Both the position numbers and the translations under genes were made by a program. Shown one piece after another: positions 1-11,015 of a stretch of DNA of 64,000 bases. How positions within the stretch are numbered: position 1 is the first letter of the stretch; the number at the start of each line of letters is the position of its first letter. The notes beneath the pieces were generated by a model. The model did no database searches, was not told the origin of the DNA, and was given only the letters and a program-made list of their open reading frames with translations. Origin of the DNA: Volvox africanus (taxonomy: Eukaryota; Chlorophyta; Chlorophyceae; Chlamydomonadales; Volvocaceae); NCBI GenBank assembly GCA_030268105.1, contig BSDZ01000017.1, positions 3,142,001 through 3,206,000 on the forward strand, in the 5' to 3' direction.

Positions 1-281
1 TGACTGACCGCCACCTTTTCGCACACCACAGCATCTGGTACATCGGTCTGGGTGAGCACACGGAGACGATTTACAAAGCATGCAAGGCACGACTGGAGCC
101 GCAAAGCAACGACAGCAGCATTCAAAGTGCAGCAGCAGCAGGTCTTGGCGGCGTGTGGGGGGTATCAGTTGCGCGAACGGTTGCCGCACTGAAGCAGGCA
201 AAAGCAGTGCCCACCGCCCGACGTCTGAACCCCAAGCAGCGTGCACGGCTGAAACACCAGAAGCTGAAGGGCTCGCAGTGA
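1..281 (+). CDS. 3' end of an unrecognised gene (partial)
   Basis: A frame is open from the window edge to a TGA at 279-281. It ends in a strongly basic tail (ARRLNPKQRARLKHQKLKG) preceded by an Ala/Gly-rich stretch (AAAAGLGGVWG). Basic Lys/Arg-rich C-termini are common in nucleolar and RNA-binding proteins, but I do not recognise the family and assign no function. The first ~90 bases could be exon or intron; a GGTGAGC at about 48-54 could be a splice donor, in which case only the later part is coding. The gene lies tail to tail with the phospholipase gene downstream. Confidence 0.35.
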   Translation, partial: TDRHLFAHHSIWYIGLGEHTETIYKACKARLEPQSNDSSIQSAAAAGLGGVWGVSVARTVAALKQAKAVPTARRLNPKQRARLKHQKLKGSQ

Positions 282-1895
282 GGTGCTTAGCATGAGATGC
301 TGCCAGTCTAGCTGGTGGGTGGATATGACGGCCGTAAGGGAAGAGGGGGTTGATGAGAGCGACCACCAAGAACTTAGTGGCAGGTGCCTGATGGCCAGGC
401 GGGAAGTCATGGATCCCAAGGGCTCAGCGTTGAATGGAGAAGTCAGTATATATCTTGATGAGCCGGTGTGTGTATAAGGGGTACTTATGCGATATGGGGG
501 CCAAGCTGTCTCAGCACTGCATGTTACGCCAACTGAACTCTACAAGCCGAGGACCTCCCTTTCACAAACAGCCAACATCTGGGTCCTCAAATCAACAGAA
601 AGTGCAAAGTGTCCACATGTGGCAAATTTTTTCATCTCCCTACTTTCCCTGTATGGTCATGTCCGTCAGAATCGCAAGTACCTCGGGCTCCCAACGCCCA
701 ACGCCTAGGACAAACGTCGAATAAAGGGAAGCCGCCATTCACTGTCCCTGGAGTCAAGTCGACAAACAGAACAGACCCTCCCCAGCATCTTGTTCCTTCA
801 TCTGAATTTACATCACGCTCCTTCAATATTCAATGAGAGATGAATTTATTATGTAGGGGAGTTCGAAATACTTCCAACTATCGAGTCAGTGTGGGAAAAC
901 CCATTGAACAATTGTGATAACATATTAGTGAAGGAAAGCCCCCCTCCCTATCCCACACATATTAGCCGTATAGGACACCCCCAGGGTACTACACCTATAC
1001 AGCTCACCCCGTTCTGCGAATGTGAGCCGCGCCCGGCCCCTCGTCCCTGGAGGCTGAACGCACCCCCTCCAACCAGAAATCCACCGTCATCCCCCCGAGC
1101 CATTGGGATCCTCGGCACCACAATGCAGCGTATTCTTCTATTTTGGGGTGCACTCTGCTGGCGGCGCGCCCGACACAGGCACCCCTTCCAGGAAGACGAC
1201 ATGGCACATGGAAAATGTGACCCCACAGGTCGCAAAACCCGAATTGTAATTGAACCAACGGAAAGAGCGGTTGAGCCTAAATGCCTCCTCCACCACCTAG
1301 TGCATTCTAGTGACCCGCAGGTCTGTGACGGGAAAAGCACTCCGCACCATTCCGGCGGCTGGCGCAATGGATGGCAACTTCATGCCCGTTCTTGGTCGTC
1401 ACCACATGAAAATCCTCACGCAGTGCAAAGACAAAGTGACAATCTCCCACATTAAAGCAATTACCATTAACATCGTCAGCCGTGCTTCTTCAACAGATGT
1501 CAAAAAGAGCACGAGGGAAAGAACAACACGAAAATTTAATAACCATCCTAGGCTCTGCTTTCTCTCCTCATCGCATCTTGTGTTAATTGACAGTACACAA
1601 TCAGTGATGGCTATCCGCTGCAAGTACAGGTCGCTGGAGAGGTCGCGGGCTGCGCGGCTGATGCTCTCTCAGCCCCACCCATATCGGTACACGCACGGTT
1701 GTGACTGTCCATCCCCGAGCAATATCCAGTGGTGGCAGCTGCGCTGGCATGCTGCTGCCGGTCCATGCCATGTGCCAGGAGCCAGTGAAAAACCTTTCCG
1801 ATACAGCTGTATGCTACATGATACTGTCGGTGCCCCATTCCAGGCAAAACCAAAGGCCGCGACCCAAAGGACCAAACAGATGTCCCCCGGGTTGC
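282..1895. other. Gene-free stretch between two converging gene ends
   Basis: About 1.6 kb between the stop at 281 (plus strand) and the stop at 1898-1896 (minus strand). It should hold the two 3' untranslated regions. Longer open frames here have no family resemblance and no splice logic, and I see no RNA gene or mobile element. Confidence 0.5.
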
Positions 1896-4141
1896 TCAGT
1901 GCGGGTCCATTAAAGCGTCTGTCACAGCTACCTGTTGTGTTTCCCTCCCCGCTACATCTGCCGCTATCGTGGCTGTTGTCATGCCTGTTGTCGTGGCTGT
2001 CGGTGTTGGTGTTGCCATGGCTGTGGCTGCCTCCCGCAGGACTGCTCCGTCGACACTTGTAACCGAAGGGACCGCCGCTCCACCTTGCTGCTGCTCCTGC
2101 TGCCCCGCCCCCTGCGCTCCCGTCACTGCCGCAGCAGCGAGGGCAGCAGCTGCAGCCGCGTGCAGTTGCTCGCTACCAGGTGATGATTCCGGCGCCCATC
2201 TCGCATCCCCACCCGCTCCCGCCCCCGGGCCCACGTCTACCGGCTGCTGCTCAGGATGCTTCAGCAGCACCTCCGGCAGCGGCAGCAACGTAATGCGCCG
2301 CTGCTGCTCAGGACCTGCAATGCCCACTGCCGCTGCCCACCGTGCTGCGTCCTTGCACCCTGCCTCCAGAAGGACGCGGATGAATCGGTAGCTTCGTGGG
2401 TGCAGGGCTGCCGCCAGCATGTAGCGGAAGCTGGGGCCGAGGTGGGTAGGACCGGGGCCGGCTATTTCAGCATTTATAGAACACACACACACACACACAC
2501 GCGCGCGCGCGCGTGTGCGCAAAGAAACGGATAAAGTCGGTTACTGAATGTAAATTGTCTGTTGTTGACAGTGGGAGTGGGATAACCACCGATCCAGCGC
2601 CTCACTCACTCACTCACATGCCCATCACCTCCCACTCACTTGTACGGCCAGGGCCCAAAGGCGTCCGGCGTGATCCCCAACGCCAGTTGATGCAGAGCCC
2701 GACGGCGGTTGAAAACGGGCATTCGAGCCACATGCTCCCGGGGAAAGCAGCACACCTGGGGTGGATGTGCGTGTGCGTGTGCGTGTGCGTATGGGTTTGG
2801 GTGTGCGTATGCGTATTGGGGCAGCGAGGAAAGGGGCCGGGAGAGACAGATGTTTACGTTCAGCCTCACCGGGAGGCTGTACGGGACAGACCCCAGAGAG
2901 GGCAGGGAGAAAGGGGATATCGAAGGAGCGAGTTACGAGAAAACGGCACTGTTCAACCTCATGGGGCAGGGCACGGCATATCTCGATGCGCCACTTCTCA
3001 TCACAGTATCGGCTAATAATCACCCAGGACGCCTGGAGCGATTGGTAGTCAGGTGCGGAATCGGGTGAATTGGTACGTCAGGATATCACCGGGTACGTCG
3101 TACTTGACCCACAACCACCGTGACCCGTGAAGGGGAAACGATTCCCAGGATTTGAAATCACCGACGAATGTGGACATAAGCACACATGCACGCGTGTAAG
3201 CACACCCAAGTTACCTTGAGCAGGAAATCGTGCGATGTGGTGGGTGTGGGCAGCAACGCCGTAACGCCCCCGTCCACCGTGACTTTGCCTCTGTAGCTGG
3301 TCGTCAGCTCCCCATTGAAGTAGGTGGGGATGTGGCATGAGGCCATCAGCGCGCGGATGAGGTCCTCGCGGGAGTTAAAGGAAGAGATACGACGGGTACG
3401 TGGCCGGGGAAACAGCTGCGTCACACCCACCGTCGCTACTCCCGTGCAGCACTCCGCCGCGTCGGCCGGTAGGCTGGACTCCAACTGCCGGTACAGCACC
3501 TCCTCTAGACGGCGGTACGAGCCATTGGTACGGCAATCTTGCACGGATTCCATGAAGCTTTCCAGTATGCGTGCAGGTGTGAGGCCGCAGGCGAGGCTTG
3601 CAGCGATGAGGCTACCCGCGGAGGAGCCCGCAAGCGGTGTGGGACCGTCAGTGGCGGGGTGGGCTGTGGAGTCAGGTTTAGGAGTTGAGCTGGGGCCGGG
3701 GTTGGGAGGGGAGCCGGCACCGGAGCTCACCGGGCAAGAAATGGGAGAACCTGGACTGGCGGTGGATGCAGCAGAACAATCTGGGTTGGGGGTAATGGGG
3801 GAACCACCCAGCCGCAACACGCCAAGCTGAAGTAACGCATCTGCGACACCAATGAAATACGGCAACAGGAATCCGCCGCCGCTGAAAGTGATGGCTAGCC
3901 TGTGCGCCGGGTTGGGTGGAGGAGAGGGACGACATGGGGCACAGGACGGGATGGGACGGAGCAGGCGAGCTGGTGGACTTGGTAAAAACGGCGCAGAGAA
4001 TCGCGGGATGCCCTAATCTGGAAGGGGATTCAGCTGCGCGGAGGCTTCAGGTCGCACGGTAAATGTGCGTTGCTTCTGAAGAAGGCGGGACGATGCAGCG
4101 GAAGAGGATGAGAGGCGGGACCCTGGTATTAACGATGTCAT
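1896..4141 (-). CDS. Patatin-like phospholipase / acyl hydrolase
   Basis: Probable lipid acyl hydrolase of the patatin (PNPLA) family, which uses a Ser-Asp dyad to release fatty acids from glycerolipids. Exons: 4141-3215, 2755-2640, 2430-1896; the joins are in phase. Seen in the sequence: a Gly-rich oxyanion segment (TFSGGGF), the nucleophile elbow GSSAG with Ser at about residue 174, and the catalytic DGG with Asp at about 290. A Pro/Ser-rich low-complexity insert of about 55 residues sits between the first helix and the nucleophile elbow. Exon 2 holds ITPDAFGPWPY and exon 3 continues FRYMLAAALHP, then an Ala/Gln-rich tail. The first 42 codons (MTSLIPGSRLSSSS...) look like a plastid transit peptide but are followed by an in-frame TAG at 4015-4013, so the 5' end is uncertain (see findings). 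It is divergent from the VOC gene at 4844. Confidence 0.8.
2480..2519. repeat. (AC)n(GC)n microsatellite
   Basis: A run of alternating AC dinucleotides passes into GC dinucleotides. It lies in the second intron of the phospholipase gene, just upstream of its last exon on the minus strand. Confidence 0.9.
2766..2816. repeat. GTGTGC-type hexanucleotide microsatellite
   Basis: Imperfect tandem GTGTGC/GTATGC units. They lie in the first intron of the phospholipase gene, directly at the 3' splice site of exon 2 on the minus strand, where they form a C/A-rich tract before the acceptor. Confidence 0.85.
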
Positions 4142-4843
4142 ATAACTGAGGCGATTTAGAGATGATGAAAATGATCACTTCAGTTGAGATACCTATGTTG
4201 TATGGAGCCGTCTTGTCACTATCGTTGCGGTCCGGCAGTTATCGCTCTCGAACGGTCTGGGCATGAGAGGCAGGCAGGTGAGCCGCAGGCCACGGACTCT
4301 CGTGCCATACCTGCCGGATTGGTGCGCCTCAGCCGCTGGGTGATGAACTGCTTTCTGATTTGCAGCAGGGTTCGACACAGAAGCCAAAGGCAGTTCGTTG
4401 GCACGGCACGCTTCCTTCGCTTGGCTGCTGCGCACACCGCCACCAGGAGCGAACGGGCCAAAGCAGCCACAGCAGGTGCGTGCGCCACCAAAACAGTTCA
4501 CCATTTTGAATTAGTCAAAAATGGTTTAGGCAATTCACATTAATACTCCAATTTCAAGCCATTTTACAAGCAATACTTGATTCATATTACATTACATAAG
4601 CGCTTTAATTCGTTCATTTTTGTAGGCGCTGATGCTTCCAAAGTTTTAGTCGTGTGTGGGTCACCGCGTTAGTCGGTTAGGAAAGTCGTTGCCATATTAC
4701 GTTGGATTTTCCGTCACTAAAAGTCACAAAAAGGGATGCTGCCCGTGAACCAGGATCTAATGATAACCCGTGCCTAAAAGCTGCATGTAAAGTACTCTCT
4801 GCATCCCATATCCATCTGCACATTTGCGGTCCGTTTCCGGACG
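4142..4843. promoter_or_regulatory. Shared upstream region of two head-to-head genes
   Basis: About 700 bp separate the start codons of the minus-strand phospholipase (4141) and the plus-strand VOC gene (4844), so both promoters must lie here. The middle part (about 4510-4640) is more AT-rich than the flanks. I recognise no specific motif. Confidence 0.45.
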
Positions 4844-7800
4844 ATGCATTCGCAGACACCCTGCTCCGTTACGAAGCGATTTCGAACTCCGGCGACAACG
4901 TCCACAGGCTTCCATACTGGCGCTCTGCCAGCCAGGAGCCTTCGCTCAGTGTCACGAATTGCCCCTTTGCCGCGGTTCCCTTCACGACGGCCGTCCTCGT
5001 GGCGCCGTTACGTCATGGCCTCCGCTGCCTTTCCATCCCCACCTGGTCCTACCACAAGACCCACACTGGAACCCTCAAGAGCCCCTGGTCCTAGGTGAGC
5101 ACACTCGGCCGCAATGTAGCCTTGATTCTTGACGTCGCGCTTAAGGATTTTTGTCACCTCATTCTCTCATTAGAGGCCCCCCGCCATTCTTTGACGTCCG
5201 CATGGAGATTGGCCCCGTGGGAGCAGTCTCAACGGATGTGGAAGGGGCTGAAGATGTAGAGGAGCGGAGTCAGGATGTTGGTAACATCGTTCTCATGGAG
5301 CACATCAACCTTGAGGTGCGTCCGAACAGATTGACACCCGCCCCGGTTGGGTGTGGAAGAGGGCAAGAGACATTTGACAAACAGCGGACCCATGGGTCAC
5401 AGGAATTCTCGGCCAGGGCTGTAGCGCTGAGGGTTTGGGGTATACGACGAACCCGCGAGTCACAGGAGCCCGGCCGCGGGCGGCATCAGGAGGGGAGGAA
5501 AGGGGAGAAACCACGGCGACCTCTTCCAGGTGGTCAAGACACGGGGATGTGAGTAGGGTTGCAAAGTGACATATAGCATCCAGACCCCTTAGAGAGGGCA
5601 GGGGTTCATCATTAGGACCTAGCTCTTTGGTCTTTGTCTTGAAGAAGAAGAATATTTTACCGATATTCAGGTTGTACATTGCCCGCCCACTGACACGCCG
5701 CCCACTTCAGGTTCCTGACCTGGAGGTCGCTCGCTTGTTTTACGGAGAGGGACTCGGCCTGACCGCGGACCCGGGCACCACCGGGATGCAGAGGGGAGGC
5801 TATCACGTGGTTTGGTATAACATCGGCAAGCAGCAGGCAGGTGCTCGGGGTACAACCTCGTGGTGAGACCATGTGGAGACAAACACGAATCCGAAAACGG
5901 CGCGTTTACGTACTCAACATTTGCTGTCAGCTCCGAAAACAGCCACGATGTCGTCAAATTTCATCATTTCAATAGCAGCAATCGGAGGAGCTCGTGGATT
6001 GGGGAAGTGCAAGAGAGTTATGGATGCCAATCTGAAATGTTATATGGCTGCAAATCCAATCAAGATTCATGACCCGCCGAGTTGGGGGCTACTGAGGCCG
6101 CTCATTTGAAGGCGGTCACTTGGGTATCGATGCGCTATCCGGTGGCATTAGCCTATTGGCGAGATCTTCTTTTTAGGATGTAGGGTTTAGAGTCTAGGAG
6201 TAACCAAAACCCTAGAATCCTAAAACACCTAAAATCCTAAAATCCCAGGACTGTCGTTCCTTTATCTGCGTCTCGCCCCCAGTTGCGTTCATCTTCCACC
6301 ATGCATGCAACCCGCGAACCACCTCGCTCCCACACTAACCGCTTTGCGATTACTGGGGTTCTCCTTATGAAGGGCACCAACTGGGTAGCGGTGAAGTCGT
6401 GCGCTGCCTCCCTCTTGTCCCCTTCACCTTGCTGCCCTCAACCCCTCGCCGGGTAGTTCCACATCGCCCGAGGCCCCGCCGCCCAGGTCCTGCCCCCCGG
6501 CTCGGTGGTGGGGCTAGTGATGCCGAATGTTGGAGCGATGGCAGAACGGCTTGAAGGCGTGCGCCGGCTGCTGGGGTGAGTGGCTGGGACCGTACCTTTG
6601 CTGGCAAAATAACCGGGTTGGTACTTCTGGCGCGGGCGGAGCAGGTAGCTAATGGGGATCGGAAGTTTGGATTTACGGTGGCGGGCGCTTGAAGGCGACA
6701 CCCCGCCGGAGGGGGGTGCACAACAAGACGCAGACATGTTTGGTGACTCCATCGGTGGTCCCCCGACCTGCCGCTTCTCCTCTACCATATTTTCCTCTCA
6801 ACACCTGCACACGGGTCATTGGAACTGTCCCTTATCACTTATTTGGAATGCGTATAAATGACATTTTCGATGTCCATTGTGTGGGTGTAGAAGGGTGGAT
6901 GTGGTGAGGATGTGAAGGAGGGACTGTGGTCGTGTGTTGCGACACGGCAATGTAGGGGCAAGCAGATTAGTGCCGTGCGCGTTCGGGCCGTCGTCCACAT
7001 CCCCGGAGAGTGATGGTACAGTACTCCGCTCCTCATCACGTGGCTCCACGTTGCGTGTGGCCGCACACCACTGGCTGTGTTGCCCAATGCTATGACCGGT
7101 CGGCCGGTCACAGCTTCCACGGCGGACGAATGGCACCCTGTCCCTCTCTGCATCCAAACACACCTCTTTCCACAACTTCGCCGCGTGATCCCACCCGGGC
7201 GGTTCGGGTCGACGCAGCGACGTGTCCCTCACCTATACACGTGGCGACACGCTGGAGGTGGTCGACCCATACGGCAACACATTTGTCGTACATGCGTCTC
7301 TGCCGCACTTTCCCGGCCGCCAAGGCATTGCCTATGTGCAGCTGCCGTGTTTCCGGGGAACAGCACACGGGATTGCGGGCTTCTACGCCGCACGAATGGG
7401 CGCTCGTTGCCGTGTCAGCACACCGGCACCCGCATCTAGCCTGGCAGGGTCAGGGGCGAGGGCCACCAGGCATGGCGGCAGCAGCTCTTCCAGACCTCCA
7501 GTGCGCGCTGAGGTGGTGGTGGGCGCGGGTCAGAGGCTGGTGTTCGTGGAGCAGGGGCAGCTGGGGGCACTGTCCGACCAGGTAAGGTAGGGTAGGGGCA
7601 GCTGGGGGCACTGTCCGACCAGGTAAGGTAGGGTAGGGGCAGCTGGGGGCACTGTCCGACCAGGTAAGGTAGGGTAGGGGCAGCTCGTCAGAGGAAAAGG
7701 GTTCACGTTGGGGACGAATGGGCAGCAAGTGTGACATTATCACCCAAGTAAGGCGGGGACATGTATAGAGTGCCTTCTGCCTACCTGAGGGGCCCAGGAC

Positions 7801-9206
7801 GGTAAATAACGACAACCCGATGTAATACCAGACGGGGAGAAGGGTAGAAGCCCTGTGACCGCTGCGTGGGCTTACTCCCTACGAAAATAAGGTTATGACC
7901 TTGCGGGACAGCCTTTCATGGGTCATGCCACTGGCTTACCAGCGATCAATCCCACATCATCATTTAACACTTTTGGTCGCCCCGTAAATCCCCGCGCACA
8001 CATCTGCTCTTCCCTCTTTATGAGATCTGGCTGCTGCTCCGGGCCGCAAAAGGAATCTGAGCCGCCCCCGGGGGTATCCGTCCGTCTCTATACGCTCAGC
8101 CCTGCCTTTGAAATCCGCAAAGCACCCTTTGCGACGTCTTGCTGCTCAATAATGGTTTCTAGGGTTTTGGATTTTAGGGTTTTAGCTCCTGCTCCACTTT
8201 ATCCTACTTGGACACAGGGAATGGGGAACCCCCAACCCTCGAAGGAATGCATGCCACAGATAAAGCGCACGGACACCCCCACACACACGCGCACGTGCGT
8301 CACCGCGGTTAGCACGGGAAGTACAGACACGCACCCGCCACCGGGGGCAGCGACAGCGCGGTGCTTCTCTCTGCTAACCGCGTTCAATCCCCTTCACTCT
8401 TCCCTGTCCCCGGGCCTTAGCCCTCCCGCTCCTCCGGCAATTCCTTTTCTTTGCTCAGGCGGTAGCTTCCCTTTTCGGCGGCTGGCACCTGGCGATGTAT
8501 GTAGCAGACTATTCCACCACGTTTCGGGCTATACACCACCCCGACAGACCGCCCTTCAACGAACACCCCTATGGGTGAGCCAGGACCGCCTCAGGACGGC
8601 AGAGTGCTCCGGCTGACTGCCGTTAATGTGGAATAAGGAATAGGGCCTCTATGGCCAAGAGCCCCATCGCCCCTGAAGTCCCCATACCCCACCCTACAGC
8701 TCGCAGCAGGAGCGGGAATAACGGTATCAGCAGCGACTGTACATCGGATTTGATCCTTTCTGTGTCCCCGTCGATCCGGGCCTTTCTGATGAACCCTCTG
8801 ATGAGCTGCGCATGTCGGCCCCACACACCGCAGAGACAAGTACAGCAACGTGCGGGACGCTCTCAGGAACCACCAGTTCCGCTTTCAGGACATAATCGGC
8901 ACTGACCAGGGCGAGGGACAGGAGCAGGATGGCGTGCTACTTTACCGTATCAGCCACGAGGTGCGCAGCTTGCACCATCCACTGTACGGTAGGCCCCTGT
9001 ACGGCAGGGAAACTGGGTTTGTTTGACAGGACTTCTATGCACTTCCTGTCAGAAGCAGCGGACCGGTCTGGCAGAGGGACCAGAATGTTCCGGGGGACCA
9101 GCAAGGTGTAGGCCTGACAATGGCCGGGAACGGCCCTGCCGCCTCAGCACACGCGGGGTCGCACTGCCTCAACTTGATGGTGATGGCGGCGGGTGCACAC
9201 CGTTGA
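4844..9206 (+). CDS. Plastid-targeted glyoxalase/VOC-fold protein
   Basis: Predicted 473-aa protein of the vicinal-oxygen-chelate (glyoxalase/dioxygenase) superfamily; substrate unknown. Exons: 4844-5094, 5174-5315, 5711-5836, 6457-6575, 7218-7581, 8459-8574, 8834-8960 (or slightly longer), 9030-9206; phases agree. Residues 1-83 are Arg/Ser/Thr/Pro-rich with no acidic residues until near the end, a typical chloroplast transit peptide. A first VOC module starts at MEHINLEVPDLEVARLFYGE and ends around VVDPYGNTFVVHA. A second half starts at IAYVQLPCFRGTAHGIAGFY and includes HLAMYVADY. The exon 3/4 join (GKQQ|FHIA) requires a GC donor at 5837. The start ATG at 4844 is chosen because it opens the transit peptide; other upstream ATGs lie in other frames. 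The 3' end is uncertain because of an in-frame TGA at 9024 if no last intron is assumed. Confidence 0.78.
6166..6246. repeat. Degenerate telomere-like repeat, inverted
   Basis: The left part has TTTTTAGG, TAGGGTTTAG and CTAGG units; the right part has CCTAAAA, CCTAGAA and CCTAAAATCC units. Together they form an imperfect inverted repeat of TTTTAGGG-type sequence inside the third intron of the VOC gene. TTTTAGGG and TTTAGGG are known algal telomere repeats. Confidence 0.6.
7554..7685 (+). repeat. 41-bp tandem repeat containing a splice donor
   Basis: Three perfect copies of a 41-bp unit begin at 7554, 7595 and 7636, followed by a 9-bp partial copy from 7677. Each unit contains the end of VOC exon 5 (ending GACCAG) and the adjacent donor GTAAGG. 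The exon-intron boundary is therefore present three times, with donors at 7582, 7623 and 7664. Confidence 0.95.
8155..8192 (+). repeat. Degenerate TTTTAGGG-type repeat
   Basis: Three consecutive units of the form CTAGGGTTTTGGATTTTAGG followed by GTTTTAG. They lie in the fifth intron of the VOC gene and are the second telomere-like patch in this gene. Confidence 0.6.
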
Positions 9207-11015
9207 GTGTACGTAGGCCCTATCTAGCCGCCCAATGGTGGTGGAAGATAGGGCCAGTAATAGCAGGTCTCGGCGTATGTGTTAATTCCAAGCGGGGGAC
9301 AGGAGTGAACTCGCATCGGTGTTGCGTTCCCGAGTTTGCGTGGGATGGCAGAGGTAGAGGTGGCGGCTGAGGACCTGCTCGAAGGAGAGCGCACAAGAGT
9401 CCCCGGTTGACGCCATACCAACTAGAGGGAGGGGTCTGCAACGTCCTTTCTAGTCCTGTATGTAGCTCATGATTTGAGGGCTGTTTCGTGTTTGCTTATA
9501 TGCTGCCAGAGCCGCAAATAGCTGTTGATGCTCAAGCAGTGCTTACGATAACGCCAGGGACGTTCCATAGTTTAGGTCCGATTTCGCCGATGGGCCATCC
9601 ATGCTGCAGGAAGGTGTTGCCCGTGTTGTACACGAGACATGTTGGGCCGCCTCTCAGCTACGAAAAGGTTTACACTGGCAAATCCGCTACTAGATTGTCT
9701 CGCAGAGATTACTGCACCTTCATTGCAATTGGGTGGATAAGGTCTTACGCACCTAAGTCGATCTTGGTCGCGCAGGCCCCACGCGAGACACTGCCGCACG
9801 ATGCAAAACATGTAAGGCTCTGCCCGCAGTAGAGTGGAAACCGGCATTTGGTGAAGCGCTGGAGGATGTTCGCCGCCGCCCTCCCGCCATTAGCTTAGCT
9901 TGACCCCGCGGCACGCTCATGCCCTCATGTGCGATCGGATGCGACCTTCTTCTTAACAAGAGAGCGCACTCCACTGTCGCCGCAACATGCCTTGTGCCGG
10001 GTGCACACTTCGCCGTTTGTTAGAGAACCGTTACCACCGAGAACCATTACTACCACGCGCACCTTGACTAAACAGAACGGGGCAACATAACGTAAACTCA
10101 TCCCTTTCTACGCTTTCGTCAGAATCACCGATGTGCACACCCAGGCTCCGCGCCCCTTTAGTGGGGCTTAACACAGGCCGCAGAGCCTGCAGAATCCCAA
10201 ACACGCCTGCCGCACCGAATGCATCTGTCTGGTGATTGGTTCAGGGCGTGTCCACAGGTCCCTGCGCCGCAGGAAAGCACGAAGAAAAGGAAAGGACCTC
10301 CCTGCCAGGCCGGCACGCTGCACCATACCTATATTCCTCAATCCGCGTCTCGCTGCCCGCATATATGCAATACGGCTCTAACGTCGACACAAAATAGCTA
10401 CGCCTTAGTTCATATCGAAGAAGTCAAAGAGTAATAGACATGGCACCGCCGGAAATAGCCCGTCGCCCTAGGACACCGTCAAAACGGCTATAATGATGTC
10501 GCCATGGAACGCCAGCCGTTGTACCCTTCCCAATCTCTTTCCCTCCTCTACCTGCTACCTTCCTCCGCATATTGTCAGCACCGCCCGCACAGCTTTCCCA
10601 CAGATTTTCGTAACGTCGGTATCGCCGTTCTTGTTTTGTAACATACCGTCTGCGCCCACAGAACGGGGACCCTGCACTACGGGGGTAAAAAATCGGGCTT
10701 CCACTGCTTGCCTAAATGAACAGCTTGCAATGTGATATCGTGTAAAACCTGCCGCCACACGATCGTGCCGTACAACAGCCAGCATAAACATCGCACAGGT
10801 AAACTCGTCATAGCGTCATTCCTGGCGTTTCCATTGAGGTGCAAGCGAATGCCAGTACGTTTTCGCAGTGCCACTGCACCATCGGGCCAGCGTGTGCAGC
10901 ATCCCCCTGTCCATTACATGGGCCCTTTTTATCGGCCCCCTGCGCACTTGTCCCCCTCCCATGGATAGGGCACAGCGGGACCTCCTGCCATCACTGCTGG
11001 TGTTCGTCGTAACTT
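9207..11015. other. Gene-free stretch between converging gene ends
   Basis: About 1.8 kb between the VOC stop codon (plus strand) and the deubiquitinase stop codon (minus strand). I see no coding exon with family resemblance on either strand. Confidence 0.5.
10913..10917 (-). terminator. Candidate poly(A) signal TGTAA for the deubiquitinase gene
   Basis: TTACA on the plus strand is TGTAA on the minus strand, about 100 nt past the deubiquitinase stop. TGTAA is the usual polyadenylation signal of volvocine algae; a five-base match is weak evidence. Confidence 0.4.

Noticed and set aside
1310..2062. 250-codon plus-strand open frame
   Set aside because: It overlaps the last exon of the phospholipase on the other strand, which has phase-consistent homology; the plus-strand product is Cys/Leu/Trp-rich noise.
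7554..7685. CRISPR-like array
   Set aside because: The units are directly adjacent without unique spacers, sit on a splice junction of a eukaryotic gene, and are simply a 41-bp tandem repeat.
8961..8966. Donor GTGCGC at 8961 as the definite end of VOC exon 7
   Set aside because: Not fully accepted: it gives a correct phase but discards residues that look family-conserved, so it is kept only as the working model.
9024..9026. TGA as a selenocysteine codon in the VOC gene
   Set aside because: No selenoprotein family matches here, no SECIS element was recognised in the 3' region, and a phase-correct 69-nt intron explains the TGA equally well.
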